From Flavobacteriales bacterium (GTDB taxonomy: Bacteria > Bacteroidota > Bacteroidia > Flavobacteriales_F > PHOS-HE28), in contig JACJZG010000018.1 of assembly GCA_020635715.1 (NCBI GenBank), forward strand, positions 11,730 to 75,729: DNA of 64,000 nucleotides. The letters run 5' to 3'. The notes under the pieces are model-generated. The model saw only the letters and a program-made list of their open reading frames with translations. It was not told where the DNA came from and made no database searches. This document shows, piece after piece, positions 7,757 through 18,800 of this stretch. The translations under genes and the position numbers were made by a program. Numbering within the stretch: position 1 is the stretch's first letter; each line of letters starts with the position of its first letter.

Positions 7757-10700
7757 GTGCGCTCCATCAGCATCCTCCTCCTTTGGGCGACCGCCCTGCT
7801 CGCCAGGGCCGGGGCTCCTGTGGCCGCGTTCACCGAGAACAAGGGTCAATGGCCCGATCAGGTCCTTTACCGGGTACTGTTGCCGAACGGTGCCCTGTTC
7901 GTGGAACGTTCTGCTTTCACCTATGTGCTCGAATCCGGTGGAGAGGCGCATCACCACGGTACGGCACAGGCCGATCATCGGGACGAACCGTTCCGGCGGC
8001 ATGCCTACCGCGTCCATTTCGAAGATGGGGTCGCGCAGGCCTGGGAAGGATCGGACAAGGCCGCCCATTACGAGAACTTCTTCATCGGGAACGACCCGGA
8101 CCGCTGGGGCACGGGGTGTGGCGTGTTCGGCGAGGTGACCCTGCGCGATCTCTGGCCCGGCATCGACCTGCACCTGGATGGCCGCACCGGCTTGAAGTAC
8201 GAATTCGTGCTCGCTCCCGGCGCCGATCCCGATCACGTGAAGCTGCGCTTCGAAGGCCAGGACGCGCTCACCATGGATGGCGAACGCCTTATCGTACGGA
8301 CCACGGCCGGTGAGGTGATCGAGGAGGAACCGGTCTCCTTCCAAGGTGATGAGCCCTTCCGCGCGACCGTTCCCACCCGGTTCATGCTGAATGCGGACCA
8401 TGTAGCGTTCGAGGTGGGGCCTTATGATGCCGCGCGCTCGTTGACCATCGACCCTGTGCTCTCCTTCGCGAGCTACAGCGGGAGTTCCGGGAACAACTTC
8501 GGATTCACCGCCACCTACGATGGGGACGGACATCTGTACGGCGCTGGCATCGTGTTCGCCCCCGGATATCCGGTCACGCTCGGGGTGTTGGACGACACCT
8601 ACAATGGTCCTTCCGGTTCCATCACGCCATCTGTGGATGTAGGGGTGAGCAAATGGACCACCGATGGCTCGTCCCTGGTCTGGAGCACCTACCTGGGGGG
8701 GCTGCGCAGTGAGGCACCGCACAGCATGGTGGTGAACGATGACGATGAGCTTTACATCTTCGGGCACACCGGTTCCAACAATTTCCCGACCACGGCCGGA
8801 TGCTTCGATGGCACCTTCGATGGCGGGCCGAACCTGGAGTACGCGGTGGGCTATGGCTACAGCCAGCCCTTTGGCACGGACATCTTCGTGGCACACCTCA
8901 GTGCCGATGCCACCATCCTGCTTGGGAGCACTTATGTCGGCGGATCCGACAACGACGGCGTGAACAATGATGGTGGGCTTGCACACAACTACGGCGATTC
9001 CTTCCGGGGGGAGATCATCGTGGACGCGAACGGGAACCCGATCGTGGCCAGCACCACCGCCAGCATTGACCTGCCGACCGTGGGCGCTTCGCAACCCGCA
9101 CATGGGGGTGGTGTGTTCGACGGATACTCTTTCCGCCTTGATCCAGCCTTGACCACGATGCAATGGGCCACCTACATCGGCGGATCGGGGGAGGATGCCG
9201 CTTATGGCGTCCAAGTGGACAGCAACGGCGAGATCTTCGTCACGGGCGGCACCACCAGTGCCGACCTGCCCATGTCGGGTGCACCGTTCCGTCCGGTCCA
9301 TGGCGGCGGCATCGATGGTTACATCATACGTTACGCGCCGAGCGGAACGGCGCTGAGCTCGACCTTCATCGGTACGACGGGGTATGACCAGTGTTATTTC
9401 GTGCAGCTCGATACGGACGACCAGATCTATGTGGTCGGGCAGTCCAACGGCGGGTATCCCGTGAGCCCCGGGCGGTATGGGGTGCCGGGCAGCTCACAGT
9501 TCATCCACAAGCTGTCCCACGATCTGGATGCTTCCAATTGGAGCACCGTGTTCGGCAATGGCAACAGCGCACAGTTCCTCTCTCCCACAGCCTTCCTCGT
9601 GAGCAATTGTGGCCAGATCTACTTCAGCGGATGGGGTGGATCAACGAACTCCTTCGCCGGGAACCAGTCCAGCACCACCATGGGCATGACCGTCACGCCT
9701 GACGCCTTCCAGGCCGGCAGCGATGGCGACGACTTCTACCTGATGGTGCTTGAACCTGAGGCCGTGGCCTTGAGCTATGCCACCTTCTTCGGCGGAGGGA
9801 CGAGTCCCGAACATGTGGATGGAGGCACCAGCCGCTTCGACAAGAACGGGACCATCTACCAGGCGGTCTGTGCGGGCTGCCAGAACAACGACGACTTCCC
9901 CACCACGCCGGGGGCCTGGAGCAATAACAACGGTTCCACAGGTTGCAACCTCGGGGTGATCAAGTTCGATCTGGTGGCCACGGTTGCGATCGTGGATGTG
10001 GTGGGCCCGAGCACCGTTTGTGCCCCGGTGGATGTGCAGTTCACCAACAACAGCATCGGCGGGGACACGTTTGACTGGGACCTGGGCGATGGCACCACGA
10101 GCAATGATCTGGCGCCGTCCCACTCCTACACAGAGCCTGGCGAATACACGATATCCCTGCGCGTGAGCGATAGTTCGGGCTGTGCGCGATCGGACTCCAC
10201 CACCATCGTGGTGACGGTGATCACCGATCCACCCGTAGACCTCCCGCCGCAGGACCCCATCTGCCCGGGTGGCAGCGTGCAGGTAAGCGTGCCCGTGGGT
10301 GTTGCCTGGTCCTGGTCCCCGACCACGGGTGTCAGTGATCCCGCGGCAAGCGATCCCACGATCACACCGACCGCTTCCACCCTGTACACCGTCACCGTGA
10401 CCGGCGACTGTGGCCTGACGACCGCCGAGGTGCAGATCGACCTCTTCGAACCGAGCGGATCGGCAGGCCCTGATCGGTTGATCTGTGCCGGAGGCTCGGC
10501 CCTGCTCGATGGTTCAGGCGGCACGAGCTACCTGTGGGAACCACCGATCGACCTGGACGACGCCACCGCCGAAGACCCGTTGGCAAGCCCATCGGACAGC
10601 ACGCAGTACGCGGTGCTGATCATCACTCCCGATGGCTGTGAGGTGCGGGACAGCGTGGTGGTGATGGTGGATGCTGGACTGCCGCTGCCCACCTTGACGG

Positions 10701-11623
10701 ACACGACCATCTGTGCCGGAGGTGAGGTCCGGCTGGCAGCGCCCGCCGGAAGACAGCACCTCTGGCTGGCCGGCACCGGTGTCATCGGTTCCGTGGACAT
10801 CGAACAGCTCATCCTTCCGGAGACCGCGGAATGGTTCGTGGTGCAGGTGAGCAATGCCTGCGGTTCCTTGTTCGACTCCGCCTACGTGGACATCCGAGTT
10901 CCGGTGGCCCAGGCCTGGCCGGACAGCCTTGTGTGCAGTGGTGAGGAAGTGCCGCTCTTCGCATCGCCGGGCGTGAGCCATGCGTGGAGCCCGGAGACAG
11001 GGCTGAGTTCGAGCTCAGGTTCCAACACCATCGCCACGGTGAACAGTGCGATCACCTACACCGTCACCATCACGGACGATATCGGTTGTGTCGCGCAGGC
11101 CCAGGTGCAGCTGAACACCCATCCTGTGCACCCGGTCACCGCCTATTGGGAGCAGGTGATCGAGCTTGGGGAGACCGCACAATTGAGCGCCGTGGGTGAG
11201 GGAAGCTTCGTGTGGTCGCCTGCGAGCACGTTGAGCGACAGCCTGTCCGCAGCGCCCGTCGCGGAGCCGCAACAGAGCACCACCTATACCGTGACCATGA
11301 CGGACCAGAACGGGTGCAGGACCACCGATGAGGTAACGATCCTTATCCCCGGCCGGCTCTTCATCCCGAACACCTTCACCCCCAACGGCGATGGCTACAA
11401 CGACGTGTTCGGAGCCTGGGGCGTGGATATCATTGAGCTCGCGCTCGATGTATACGATCGCTGGGGCAAACTGATCTGGAGCACGGCGGACATGAGCAAC
11501 CGCTGGGATGGCCGATACGGTGGGCAGGATGCGCCGATCGACACGTATGTGTGGAAGCTGCGTGCGAAAGAGATCGCTGGAGGTGTGCAGGAACGCGTGG
11601 GGCACGTGAACCTGGTTCGTTGA
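7757..11623 (+). CDS. Giant T9SS type B (gliding-motility-associated C-terminal) secreted protein
   Basis: 1288 residues from the GTG at 7757, chosen because it opens a signal peptide (SISILLLWATALLARAG). Order of domains: an N-terminal beta-sandwich beginning AAFTENKGQWP (DUF7948-like); SBBP-type beta-propeller repeats, each with YIGGSGEDAAYGV-like units; a PKD domain (FDWDLGDGTTSNDLAPSHSY); several Ig-like units with WSPTTGVSD/YLWEPP motifs; and a TIGR04131-like tail (FIPNTFTPNGDGYNDVFG to the final VNLVR). Such proteins are exported by the T9SS and anchored at the surface as adhesins or matrix proteins. The T9SS machinery itself is not in this window. Confidence 0.9.
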   Translation: MRSISILLLWATALLARAGAPVAAFTENKGQWPDQVLYRVLLPNGALFVERSAFTYVLESGGEAHHHGTAQADHRDEPFRRHAYRVHFEDGVAQAWEGSDKAAHYENFFIGNDPDRWGTGCGVFGEVTLRDLWPGIDLHLDGRTGLKYEFVLAPGADPDHVKLRFEGQDALTMDGERLIVRTTAGEVIEEEPVSFQGDEPFRATVPTRFMLNADHVAFEVGPYDAARSLTIDPVLSFASYSGSSGNNFGFTATYDGDGHLYGAGIVFAPGYPVTLGVLDDTYNGPSGSITPSVDVGVSKWTTDGSSLVWSTYLGGLRSEAPHSMVVNDDDELYIFGHTGSNNFPTTAGCFDGTFDGGPNLEYAVGYGYSQPFGTDIFVAHLSADATILLGSTYVGGSDNDGVNNDGGLAHNYGDSFRGEIIVDANGNPIVASTTASIDLPTVGASQPAHGGGVFDGYSFRLDPALTTMQWATYIGGSGEDAAYGVQVDSNGEIFVTGGTTSADLPMSGAPFRPVHGGGIDGYIIRYAPSGTALSSTFIGTTGYDQCYFVQLDTDDQIYVVGQSNGGYPVSPGRYGVPGSSQFIHKLSHDLDASNWSTVFGNGNSAQFLSPTAFLVSNCGQIYFSGWGGSTNSFAGNQSSTTMGMTVTPDAFQAGSDGDDFYLMVLEPEAVALSYATFFGGGTSPEHVDGGTSRFDKNGTIYQAVCAGCQNNDDFPTTPGAWSNNNGSTGCNLGVIKFDLVATVAIVDVVGPSTVCAPVDVQFTNNSIGGDTFDWDLGDGTTSNDLAPSHSYTEPGEYTISLRVSDSSGCARSDSTTIVVTVITDPPVDLPPQDPICPGGSVQVSVPVGVAWSWSPTTGVSDPAASDPTITPTASTLYTVTVTGDCGLTTAEVQIDLFEPSGSAGPDRLICAGGSALLDGSGGTSYLWEPPIDLDDATAEDPLASPSDSTQYAVLIITPDGCEVRDSVVVMVDAGLPLPTLTDTTICAGGEVRLAAPAGRQHLWLAGTGVIGSVDIEQLILPETAEWFVVQVSNACGSLFDSAYVDIRVPVAQAWPDSLVCSGEEVPLFASPGVSHAWSPETGLSSSSGSNTIATVNSAITYTVTITDDIGCVAQAQVQLNTHPVHPVTAYWEQVIELGETAQLSAVGEGSFVWSPASTLSDSLSAAPVAEPQQSTTYTVTMTDQNGCRTTDEVTILIPGRLFIPNTFTPNGDGYNDVFGAWGVDIIELALDVYDRWGKLIWSTADMSNRWDGRYGGQDAPIDTYVWKLRAKEIAGGVQERVGHVNLVR

Positions 11624-11627
11624 GCGC

Positions 11628-12650
11628 CTAGCCTTGCAGGAAGCGCTCCCCCTTCATGTCCAGCCAGCTCAAGGCCGATCCGCCGAGCAATTGTGCCTTC
11701 GTGGCATCATCGTAGGGCATGCTCCTGATCAGTTCGCCAGGAACGAGCTCTCCGAGCGGATACGGGTAATCAGTACCGAGGGCCACCCGGTGCGCCCCCA
11801 TCTGGTCCACCACGAGGCGTAACATGGCTGGATCGTGCACCAGCGCGTCGATCCAGAAGCGTCCGAGGTAATCGCGCGGGTTCACCGCATTGTCCACCGC
11901 GCACAGGTCGGGTCGTACGTTGAAGCCATGCTCGATCCGACCCAGCGTGGCCGGGAAGGAGCCCCCGCCGTGGGCGAAGGCCACGCGCAGCTTCGGCAGG
12001 CGCTCCAACAGCCCGCTGAAGATCATGGAGGTGATGGCCGTGGTGGTCTCCACGGGCATGCCCACGAGCCACGGCATCCAGTACTTGTCGAAGCGGTCGG
12101 CGCCCATCATGTCCCAGGGATGCACGAAGACCGCCATGCCCAGCTCTTCGCAGGCCTGGAAGATGGAGAAGAGGCGCGGTTCGCCGAGGTTGGTGCCATT
12201 GATGTGCGTGCCGACCTGGACACCTGCCAGGCCGATCCGTCTACAGCGCTCCAGCTCCTGGATGGCGAGTTCGGGCTCCTGCATCGGCAGGGTGCCCAAT
12301 CCCACGAACCGTGCAGGCCATCGCTGCACGATGCCCGCAATGTGGTCGTTGAGGAACATGGACAGGTCCAGCGTGTCGAGCGGCTTCGCCCAATAGCTGA
12401 ACATGACCGGCACAGTGCTGAGCACCTGGACGTGCACCTGGTGCGCATCGCATTCGCTGAGGCGCACGTGCGGATCCCAGTTGTTCGACTGTATCTCCCG
12501 GAAGAACTTGTCGTCCACCATCATCCGGGCACAGCCCGGCTTGTGGTGATCGAGATGGATGAAGCCCCTGTATCCGTAACGCCTGCCGAAGTCCGGGATG
12601 TGCTCCGGAAGGATGTGCGTATGGATGTCGATCGTGAGGGGCGCGGCCAT
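11628..12650 (-). CDS. 2-amino-3-carboxymuconate-6-semialdehyde decarboxylase (ACMSD)
   Basis: 340 residues of the amidohydrolase superfamily. It decarboxylates ACMS, the product of 3-HAO, diverting the kynurenine pathway from quinolinate/NAD to complete catabolism. The expected metal and catalytic residues are visible: His10 and His12 (DIHTH), His177 (VFVHPWD), His227 (AFAHGGG) and Asp294 (LGTDYPYP), almost the same numbering as the Pseudomonas fluorescens enzyme. It begins 8 nt after the 3-HAO stop, so the two are probably co-transcribed. It is convergent with the gliding protein gene. Confidence 0.92.
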   Translation of the reverse strand: MAAPLTIDIHTHILPEHIPDFGRRYGYRGFIHLDHHKPGCARMMVDDKFFREIQSNNWDPHVRLSECDAHQVHVQVLSTVPVMFSYWAKPLDTLDLSMFLNDHIAGIVQRWPARFVGLGTLPMQEPELAIQELERCRRIGLAGVQVGTHINGTNLGEPRLFSIFQACEELGMAVFVHPWDMMGADRFDKYWMPWLVGMPVETTTAITSMIFSGLLERLPKLRVAFAHGGGSFPATLGRIEHGFNVRPDLCAVDNAVNPRDYLGRFWIDALVHDPAMLRLVVDQMGAHRVALGTDYPYPLGELVPGELIRSMPYDDATKAQLLGGSALSWLDMKGERFLQG

Positions 12651-12658
12651 GGGGTGCG

Positions 12659-13189
12659 TCAGACGAAGCGCGGATCAACGGCCATCACATGGCCACACTT
12701 GGAACAGGTGCGCTTGGCCTCGTCGCCGTAGAAGTCGCGGAAGCGTGGCAGGAAGTCCTTCTCGATGTTGTGCAGGACGAACTTGTACTCGTGCAGCAGG
12801 TTGTTGCACTCCTCACAATACCATTGCAGTCCATCCTCCATCTCCCGGTCATCGCGCTTCACCTCGATCACGAGCCCCACGGTGCCCGGGCCTCTACGCG
12901 GCTGATGCGGCACCCGGCCCGGCAGCAGGAACATCTCCCCTTCCTTGATCGGAATGGTCACCGCCTTTCCATCCTCCTGGATGCCCACTTCGATATCGCC
13001 CTCCAGCTGGTAGAAGAGCTCCTCGGTCTCGTTCCAGTGGTAGTCCTTGCGTGCATTGGGCCCACCCACGATCATCACGATATAGTCACCGGCATCGGCG
13101 TAGAGGTTCTTGTTCCCGACGGGGGGCTTCAGCAGGTCGCGGTTGTCGGCGATCCACTGCTTCAGGTTGAAGGGTCTGCGGATGGGCAT
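12659..13189 (-). CDS. 3-hydroxyanthranilate 3,4-dioxygenase
   Basis: 176 residues, a cupin that opens the ring of 3-hydroxyanthranilate to ACMS. With the ATG at 13189 as residue 1, the iron ligands fall at His51, Glu57 and His95, and a second rubredoxin-like metal site at Cys125, Cys128, Cys162 and Cys165. These are the numbers known for the Cupriavidus metallidurans enzyme, which supports this start over the in-frame GTG at 13225. It lies directly upstream of ACMSD. It also lies downstream of a secreted protein gene on the same strand with a short gap. Confidence 0.94.
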   Translation of the reverse strand: MPIRRPFNLKQWIADNRDLLKPPVGNKNLYADAGDYIVMIVGGPNARKDYHWNETEELFYQLEGDIEVGIQEDGKAVTIPIKEGEMFLLPGRVPHQPRRGPGTVGLVIEVKRDDREMEDGLQWYCEECNNLLHEYKFVLHNIEKDFLPRFRDFYGDEAKRTCSKCGHVMAVDPRFV

Positions 13190-13241
13190 CGGTGCGCGTG
13201 TTTCGCCCCGAAGGTAACCCGTCACTGGAAGTTGCCCCGGC

Positions 13242-13769
13242 TCAACGTTTGCCGGCGCGGCCCGACATGAGCAGCAGGGCGCCGTTGGTGCGCATCATGT
13301 CCGCCGTGTACTCGTGGTCCTGGACGAAGGCTTTGGCACCACGGTCGTAGCGGATGATGGCGAAGGGGAAGTCGAGCTCATCCGTATCAGCTCCTTCGTA
13401 CTTCGACGCCGGCAGCATGGTCATGGACATGTCGATCGGGGCGATATCCGCCAAGTCCTTGGGCAGGTTGCCCCGCGTATCCACAAGCACCCGCTTGGGC
13501 AGGAAGCCTTCCTTGCGGAACTCAATGGCGAACTCCTCTTGAAGACCCAGCTCCATGCCGAAGCGGCCACCGCGGTCCGTGACCTGCTCGCCAAGGATCT
13601 CGTTGCCCTTGAAGATGATCACCTTGCAGCCCTCCATCTTCCTATCGCCCTCCATCACCCGGCCGGAGACCGGAAGGGTGAGCACCAGGTCCCCCGCCTG
13701 GGCGTGGATACGTGTTGGCGACCCGGCCAGGGAGAGCAGGCCGGTAACGGTCAGTAAGATGTTCTTCAT
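13242..13769 (-). CDS. Secreted protein with carboxypeptidase-regulatory-like domain
   Basis: 175 residues from the ATG at 13769, chosen because it places a signal peptide (MKNILLTVTGLLSLAG) at the N-terminus; an ATG at 13790 would add seven residues. The following beta domain (VSGRVMEGDRKMEGCKVIIF, then GGRFGMEL, then FRKEGFLPK) has the transthyretin-like fold pattern common in Bacteroidota exported proteins. No catalytic motif. It shares strand and proximity with 3-HAO/ACMSD, but a functional link is not evident. Confidence 0.7.
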   Translation of the reverse strand: MKNILLTVTGLLSLAGSPTRIHAQAGDLVLTLPVSGRVMEGDRKMEGCKVIIFKGNEILGEQVTDRGGRFGMELGLQEEFAIEFRKEGFLPKRVLVDTRGNLPKDLADIAPIDMSMTMLPASKYEGADTDELDFPFAIIRYDRGAKAFVQDHEYTADMMRTNGALLLMSGRAGKR

Positions 13770-13817
13770 GACGGGTATTCCACCCGTCATACGCTAAGTG
13801 CCTTGCGAGGGTTCCGT

Positions 13818-15764
13818 TCACTCGAGGACCATGCGCATGGCCGCCTGTCCATCGGCCGAGAGGATGCGCACCGTATACACTCCGCGAGCGGTGCCGTGGG
13901 GGAGCTCGATGGTCGCAGGCGCCAGGGACGAAAGGGCGAGGCGTTGCTCATGCACCCTGCGCCCATCCAGCGCGATCACTTGGAGGATGGCCGGTCCGGC
14001 AAGTCCGTTACCGTTCACCGCGAAGCGTCCGCCATTGGGGTTCGGCAAGACCATGAACGAAGGACCGGACGGATCGAAGATGCCCGTGCACACCTCGACC
14101 ACCACGGGGGCGCCGGCCACGTCAAAGGCGCCGCAGATGCTGCCACCACCCTGGATGAGCTGAGCATTCACCTCCAATGCACTGGTGACCCCGAACACGA
14201 CCTCACCAAGGTCCAGCAGGTTCGGATCATAGACCAGTGTGTGGATGGTGTACTGCCCCACCGCCGTGACCACGAAAGCCGGCGTGAATGAGCCCTGACC
14301 GATGATCAGGTCCTCGCCTGTGGTGAGCAGGTACAGGACCTCAGATCCGGTCGGAGCCACCAGGTCGCCGCCCGGTGTGGCGTTCATGGTGGCCGAACCA
14401 TCGACCAGGCAGACCAGGTTCATATTCGCCTGCAGGGAACCCGCATCGGCGGCGCAGGGTGGACACTCCTCGACGACCACGGTGGCACCGACAACGTCGA
14501 GCGAGGCACAGATGCTGCCGCCACCTTGAACGAGCTGTGTGTTGATCGAGGACAAGGTGGTCACCCCGAACACCAGTCCGTTCAGGTCGAGCGTACTGCC
14601 ATTGTAGACCAGCGTGTGCAGCGTGTATGTGCCTGCTGTGGCCACTTGGAACGAGGGGGTCAAAGCGCCCTGTACGATCACCCCGTCCGGGCTCGTGGTC
14701 AGCAAATGGATCATCTGGAAACCATCGGGCACCACCGCATCTCCGTTCAGCGTGGCGGCCAGCCCTGCCATACCGTTCATGAGGCATGCGGTCGAGGCGG
14801 TCGCGGAGAGCGTTCCAGCGCTTTCCTCACACACGATGGTGACCACCTCCTCGAGGCAAACGAAGAAGGTGGTGGAGACCGGGCTTCCGGAATACCAGTC
14901 GCTCACCCGCACATGATAGGTCTCTCCGATGGTCAACCCGGTCAACTGGGCAACGGTCTGCGTACCAAAATCAGCGCCGACCGCACAGGCGATGCTCGTC
15001 AATTCCTCACAGGGCCCGGAGAAGACCTCCACGTGCGCATTGAACTGTGCGCTGGGCGCCACCGTGAGGTCATAGGTCGAAGAGGTGGCTTCGAACACAT
15101 ACCACACGCCATCGGCCACGTCGCCGTTGCCGCATCCGATCCCGGTGTTGCCAGCGGCAGTGGCGAACGCCACATTACCCGATACGGGTGTGCACTCCGC
15201 ACCTGCCGGGAGCGTGATGGCCCCGGCGCAGACCGCGTTGGCCGGCGCGGTGCCGGTGCAGGCCGTGGCCGTGAAGGTGAGCGAATAGGGACCAAGCGAA
15301 CCATTGCCCTGGCGCACCGGGTAGTAGTAGGTGCCCGCCGGAAGGTTCGGGAAAAGGACCGTGAAATTCCCGTCGCCACAGGCATTCGGGTCGATGTTGG
15401 CCGATGAATTGAACACGAAATTGGCGAGCGGGCATCCGACAGCCAGCGTGATCAGTGCGTTCGCGAAGGCGGGGGTGGTGCCGCAATAGGCCACGGCCAC
15501 GTTGGCACAACTCGTTGTCGTGAACGCCTCCCATACCACCGGCACACCGAACACGGGATCCAGAACGGCACCCGTATTATCACCGGTCACCGTGACCGGC
15601 ACGTCCAGGCTCAGGTCGTTGACCACGGCACCGCTGCACAGGGCATTGGGCGCCGCCCCTCCTGACTGGGCGCTCACCGCCGGGGTGGCGAGCACCGCCA
15701 GCATTGGCAGCCAACCGCCAAGGACATGAATGATCGAAGCGTGGCGCTTGTTATTGGGCTGCAT
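13818..15764 (-). CDS. T9SS type A secreted repeat protein, paralog 1
   Basis: 648 residues from the ATG at 15764, which precedes a hydrophobic signal segment; a longer frame to 15833 has no signal at its start. Two N-terminal ~130-residue modules contain NALCSGA / NAVCAGA Cys motifs, a DGVWYVFEATSSTYDLTV strand block and GLTIGETYHVRV. Two ~115-residue repeats follow, each with LVY...LNG/LGEVVFGVT and QGGGSICASLDVVGA / QGGGSICGAFDVAGA. The C-terminal tail (VLPNPNGGRFAVNG, ARGVYTVRI) is a type A sorting domain. Tandem with a longer paralog upstream. A CATCTTTG element lies about 31 nt before the start. Confidence 0.85.
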   Translation of the reverse strand: MQPNNKRHASIIHVLGGWLPMLAVLATPAVSAQSGGAAPNALCSGAVVNDLSLDVPVTVTGDNTGAVLDPVFGVPVVWEAFTTTSCANVAVAYCGTTPAFANALITLAVGCPLANFVFNSSANIDPNACGDGNFTVLFPNLPAGTYYYPVRQGNGSLGPYSLTFTATACTGTAPANAVCAGAITLPAGAECTPVSGNVAFATAAGNTGIGCGNGDVADGVWYVFEATSSTYDLTVAPSAQFNAHVEVFSGPCEELTSIACAVGADFGTQTVAQLTGLTIGETYHVRVSDWYSGSPVSTTFFVCLEEVVTIVCEESAGTLSATASTACLMNGMAGLAATLNGDAVVPDGFQMIHLLTTSPDGVIVQGALTPSFQVATAGTYTLHTLVYNGSTLDLNGLVFGVTTLSSINTQLVQGGGSICASLDVVGATVVVEECPPCAADAGSLQANMNLVCLVDGSATMNATPGGDLVAPTGSEVLYLLTTGEDLIIGQGSFTPAFVVTAVGQYTIHTLVYDPNLLDLGEVVFGVTSALEVNAQLIQGGGSICGAFDVAGAPVVVEVCTGIFDPSGPSFMVLPNPNGGRFAVNGNGLAGPAILQVIALDGRRVHEQRLALSSLAPATIELPHGTARGVYTVRILSADGQAAMRMVLE

Positions 15765-15887
15765 GGGGACGGCGTTCAGGTTGATAGCGGGCAAAGATGA
15801 TGTGCCCCCCGACCCGTGCCGACCGGACGGCACAGGGCATTATCCACGATCCGGAACCGACATCCGACCGAGTGCCGGGAGAAGCGA

Positions 15888-18800
15888 CTATCGAACGAAG
15901 ATCCGTTGCACCACCGGTGCACGGCCCTCCGGACGCACACGGACAAGGTAGGCGCCCGAACCGACGTTGTCGGGGGTCACCGTCATCACCTCACCGGAAC
16001 GCATCACCCTGCCTTGTTCGAACACCACGCGGCCATCGGCAGTGATCAACTGGACAACGATCGGACCATCGACCGTGCTTCGCAAAGAGAACGCACCCGC
16101 GTTCGGATTCGGCCAGAGGGTCCACGCAGGTGAGCCCTCCTCCGCAAGTCCGCTGCATACCTCCACCCGCATCTCTACTGCATTCTGCGACAGGTCCATG
16201 CACTGACCGGTGGTGGTGATGTCCATCAGCGCATCACCGACGGCAAGACCCTGCAATGTGCCATCGTGCGATATCCCATGCACCAGGTAGGCGCCTACCA
16301 GGAGACCGTTGAAGTCCAACGCGTTCCCGGCCACCACCGCCACGATCATACTATCCGCGTCGGTCACGACATAGGTATAGTTGACCGGTGCGCTGCTGCT
16401 GGTCGCGAACTCGATCACATCCGGGAAGGCGTCCTGGCAGACGTTCATGATGGTCTGACCGCTCGCGGTGGATACCAAGCCTCCGTCGCATATCGTGGAA
16501 GTGACTGCGCCGGTGACGCACATGGTGAACTGCCCGGGTTGTCCCATGTTCAATTCCGAGAAGACGCGGATGAGCAGGGTGGTGTTCGGTTCCGTATCCA
16601 GGTCAACCGGGGCAGCCGGCTGAACCTCACAGAGCAGTTCCGTTCCGGCACAGGCATCCTGGACCGCAATGCCCCAGGAGGTCATGGTACCGGGATCGAA
16701 TAGGATGGTGATGCCCGTGTTCTCCCCGCTGTTGATGACGTACCATACATCGGCGTAAGCGGAACCCGGATCGGCGCAGGAAGGAGCAGCAGCATCGCCC
16801 TGGGTGGCATACGTATTGTCCCCTTGGATGAGGCCACCCTGGCAGGACTCCAGCAGTTGAACGGTCACGAACTCGGGGGTGGAACAGTCATCATTGGCCG
16901 GACGGCAATCGATCACATGCAGGTCCGTGCCGGGCAGGTCGAAGAGGGCACAGATGCTTCCACCTCCCTGCACGAGCAGCGCGTTCAGTGCTTCGATCGT
17001 CAGGATGGTGTCCAAGGCGGAAGCCAGGTCGAGGGTGATGGTATCCGACACCAGGGCGTGCAGGGTGTATGCGCCGATCGCCGGGACCTCGATCATGGTG
17101 GACGTGGTGGTGTCGAGGATATCGCCTTGGGCATCGGCGATCAGGTAGTGTACACCGTAGCCTTCCGGAACATCCGCACCCATCCAGGACCATTCGAAGG
17201 TCACTTCCGGAGCACGATAACAAAGCGTATCCTCCGCGAGTTCGATCAGCCCAAGTGAACCCGGGCAGCAGGTCACCACCTCCACAAGCACGCCATTGAT
17301 GTCCAACGCGCCACAGTGTGGTCCGCCTGTGCTGAGGAACGCTGCAGCGATGTCCGCGAGCGTGGTGGTCCCCGGCACAATGGTCCCCGGATCGTAGGTG
17401 GTTGAGGCGCTTACGAGGGTGTGGATGCGGTAGCCTCCTGGCGCCGTCACCTCGAACGATGCGGTCGACGCGGTGTCCCGGATAACACCATCAACCGCCG
17501 TGCTCAACAGGTAAAGGACCGAGTAGCCCGCCGGCACCACGGCGTCCCCGACGGGGGTGGCAGCGATGTTCACAACGGGCTCCTGCCAGCATACGGTCGA
17601 TCCACCTGCTGTGAGGGTGCCTGCCGAAGCGGTGCAACAGCTTTCCACGGTGAACCCGGCGCCGGTGATGTCCAGGCTCGCGCAGATCGCTCCCCCACCC
17701 TGGATGAACAATTCGTTCAAGGACCCGATCGTGCTGCTTCCCTCTTGGATGGACGCGGGATCGAAGGTGGCTGGTTCATAGACCAGGGTGCGCATGGAGA
17801 AGCTTCCCACCCCTGGCGCGATGAACGTTGGCTGGTCGTTCTGGTCCAATACCACTTCCGATGCGGAGGTCAGCAGGTAAAGCGTGGTGAAGCCCGGAGG
17901 CACCAACGCATTCCCTGACGGCGTGGCCGACAGAACGGTCGTGCCGCCCGCGTAACAGACATTCGCCAGATCCGGCACCAGGTTGCCCGCAGCTGCTTCG
18001 CAGGTTGTGCTGGCGATGGCCACCACACAGATGTCAAAGGTGCTCGAGCGCGGCGCGCCGGCGTACCAGTCCGCCACCCGCAGCAGGTAGGTGTTCCCAA
18101 CGGTCAGTCCCGTTGCGGACAAGGTGGTGGTGGTGCCGAAGTTCTGACCTATCGCACACGCCAGCAGGGATTGGCCGGTGCAGCTTCCACTGATCAGGCT
18201 CAGATGCACGTTGAACTCCGGGCTGGGTTGCACGGTGATGTCATGGGAGGAGCTCGTCGCCACGAAAGAGTACCACACCCCGTCGGAGACATCCCCGTTA
18301 CCACAGGCGGTACCCGTGGGGCCCACGGTGGTGGCATGTTCCACCGTTCCGCTCGTGTACACGCAGTCCTCCGCAGGTGTCAACGCGATGGCGTCCGCAC
18401 AGAGCGCGTTGGGCGGTGGTGTCCCGGCGCAGGGAGAGGCGGTAAGGACGAGGGTGTAGTCGCCACTGCTGCCCGGTGCTTCGAGAACAGGGTAGTAGTA
18501 TGTACCCGGGGGCAACGAGGGGAAACGGATGGCGAAGTTGCCATCGCCGCATTGGTTGGGAATGATGTTGGCGCCGCTGTTGAACACCAGGTTGGTGATG
18601 GGACAGCCTGTCACCAGATACACCAATCCTCCGAGGAAGTCCGGATCGGTACCGCAATAGCTCACCATCAGGTCCGCGCAGTCCGGAATGGTGAATCCTT
18701 CCCAGACCAGGTTGGCCTGGAAGACCGGGTCGGTCGGAGCGTTCTCGTTGTTCCCGGTCACCGTCGTGGGCGTGCCCATCTGCAAGGCGACCACACCCGC

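Noticed and set aside
7568..9301. 577-codon open frame antisense to the gliding-motility protein gene
   Set aside because: Composition is Gly/Arg/His-rich without domains, and the plus strand carries clear SBBP and sorting motifs. High GC makes long antisense frames common here.
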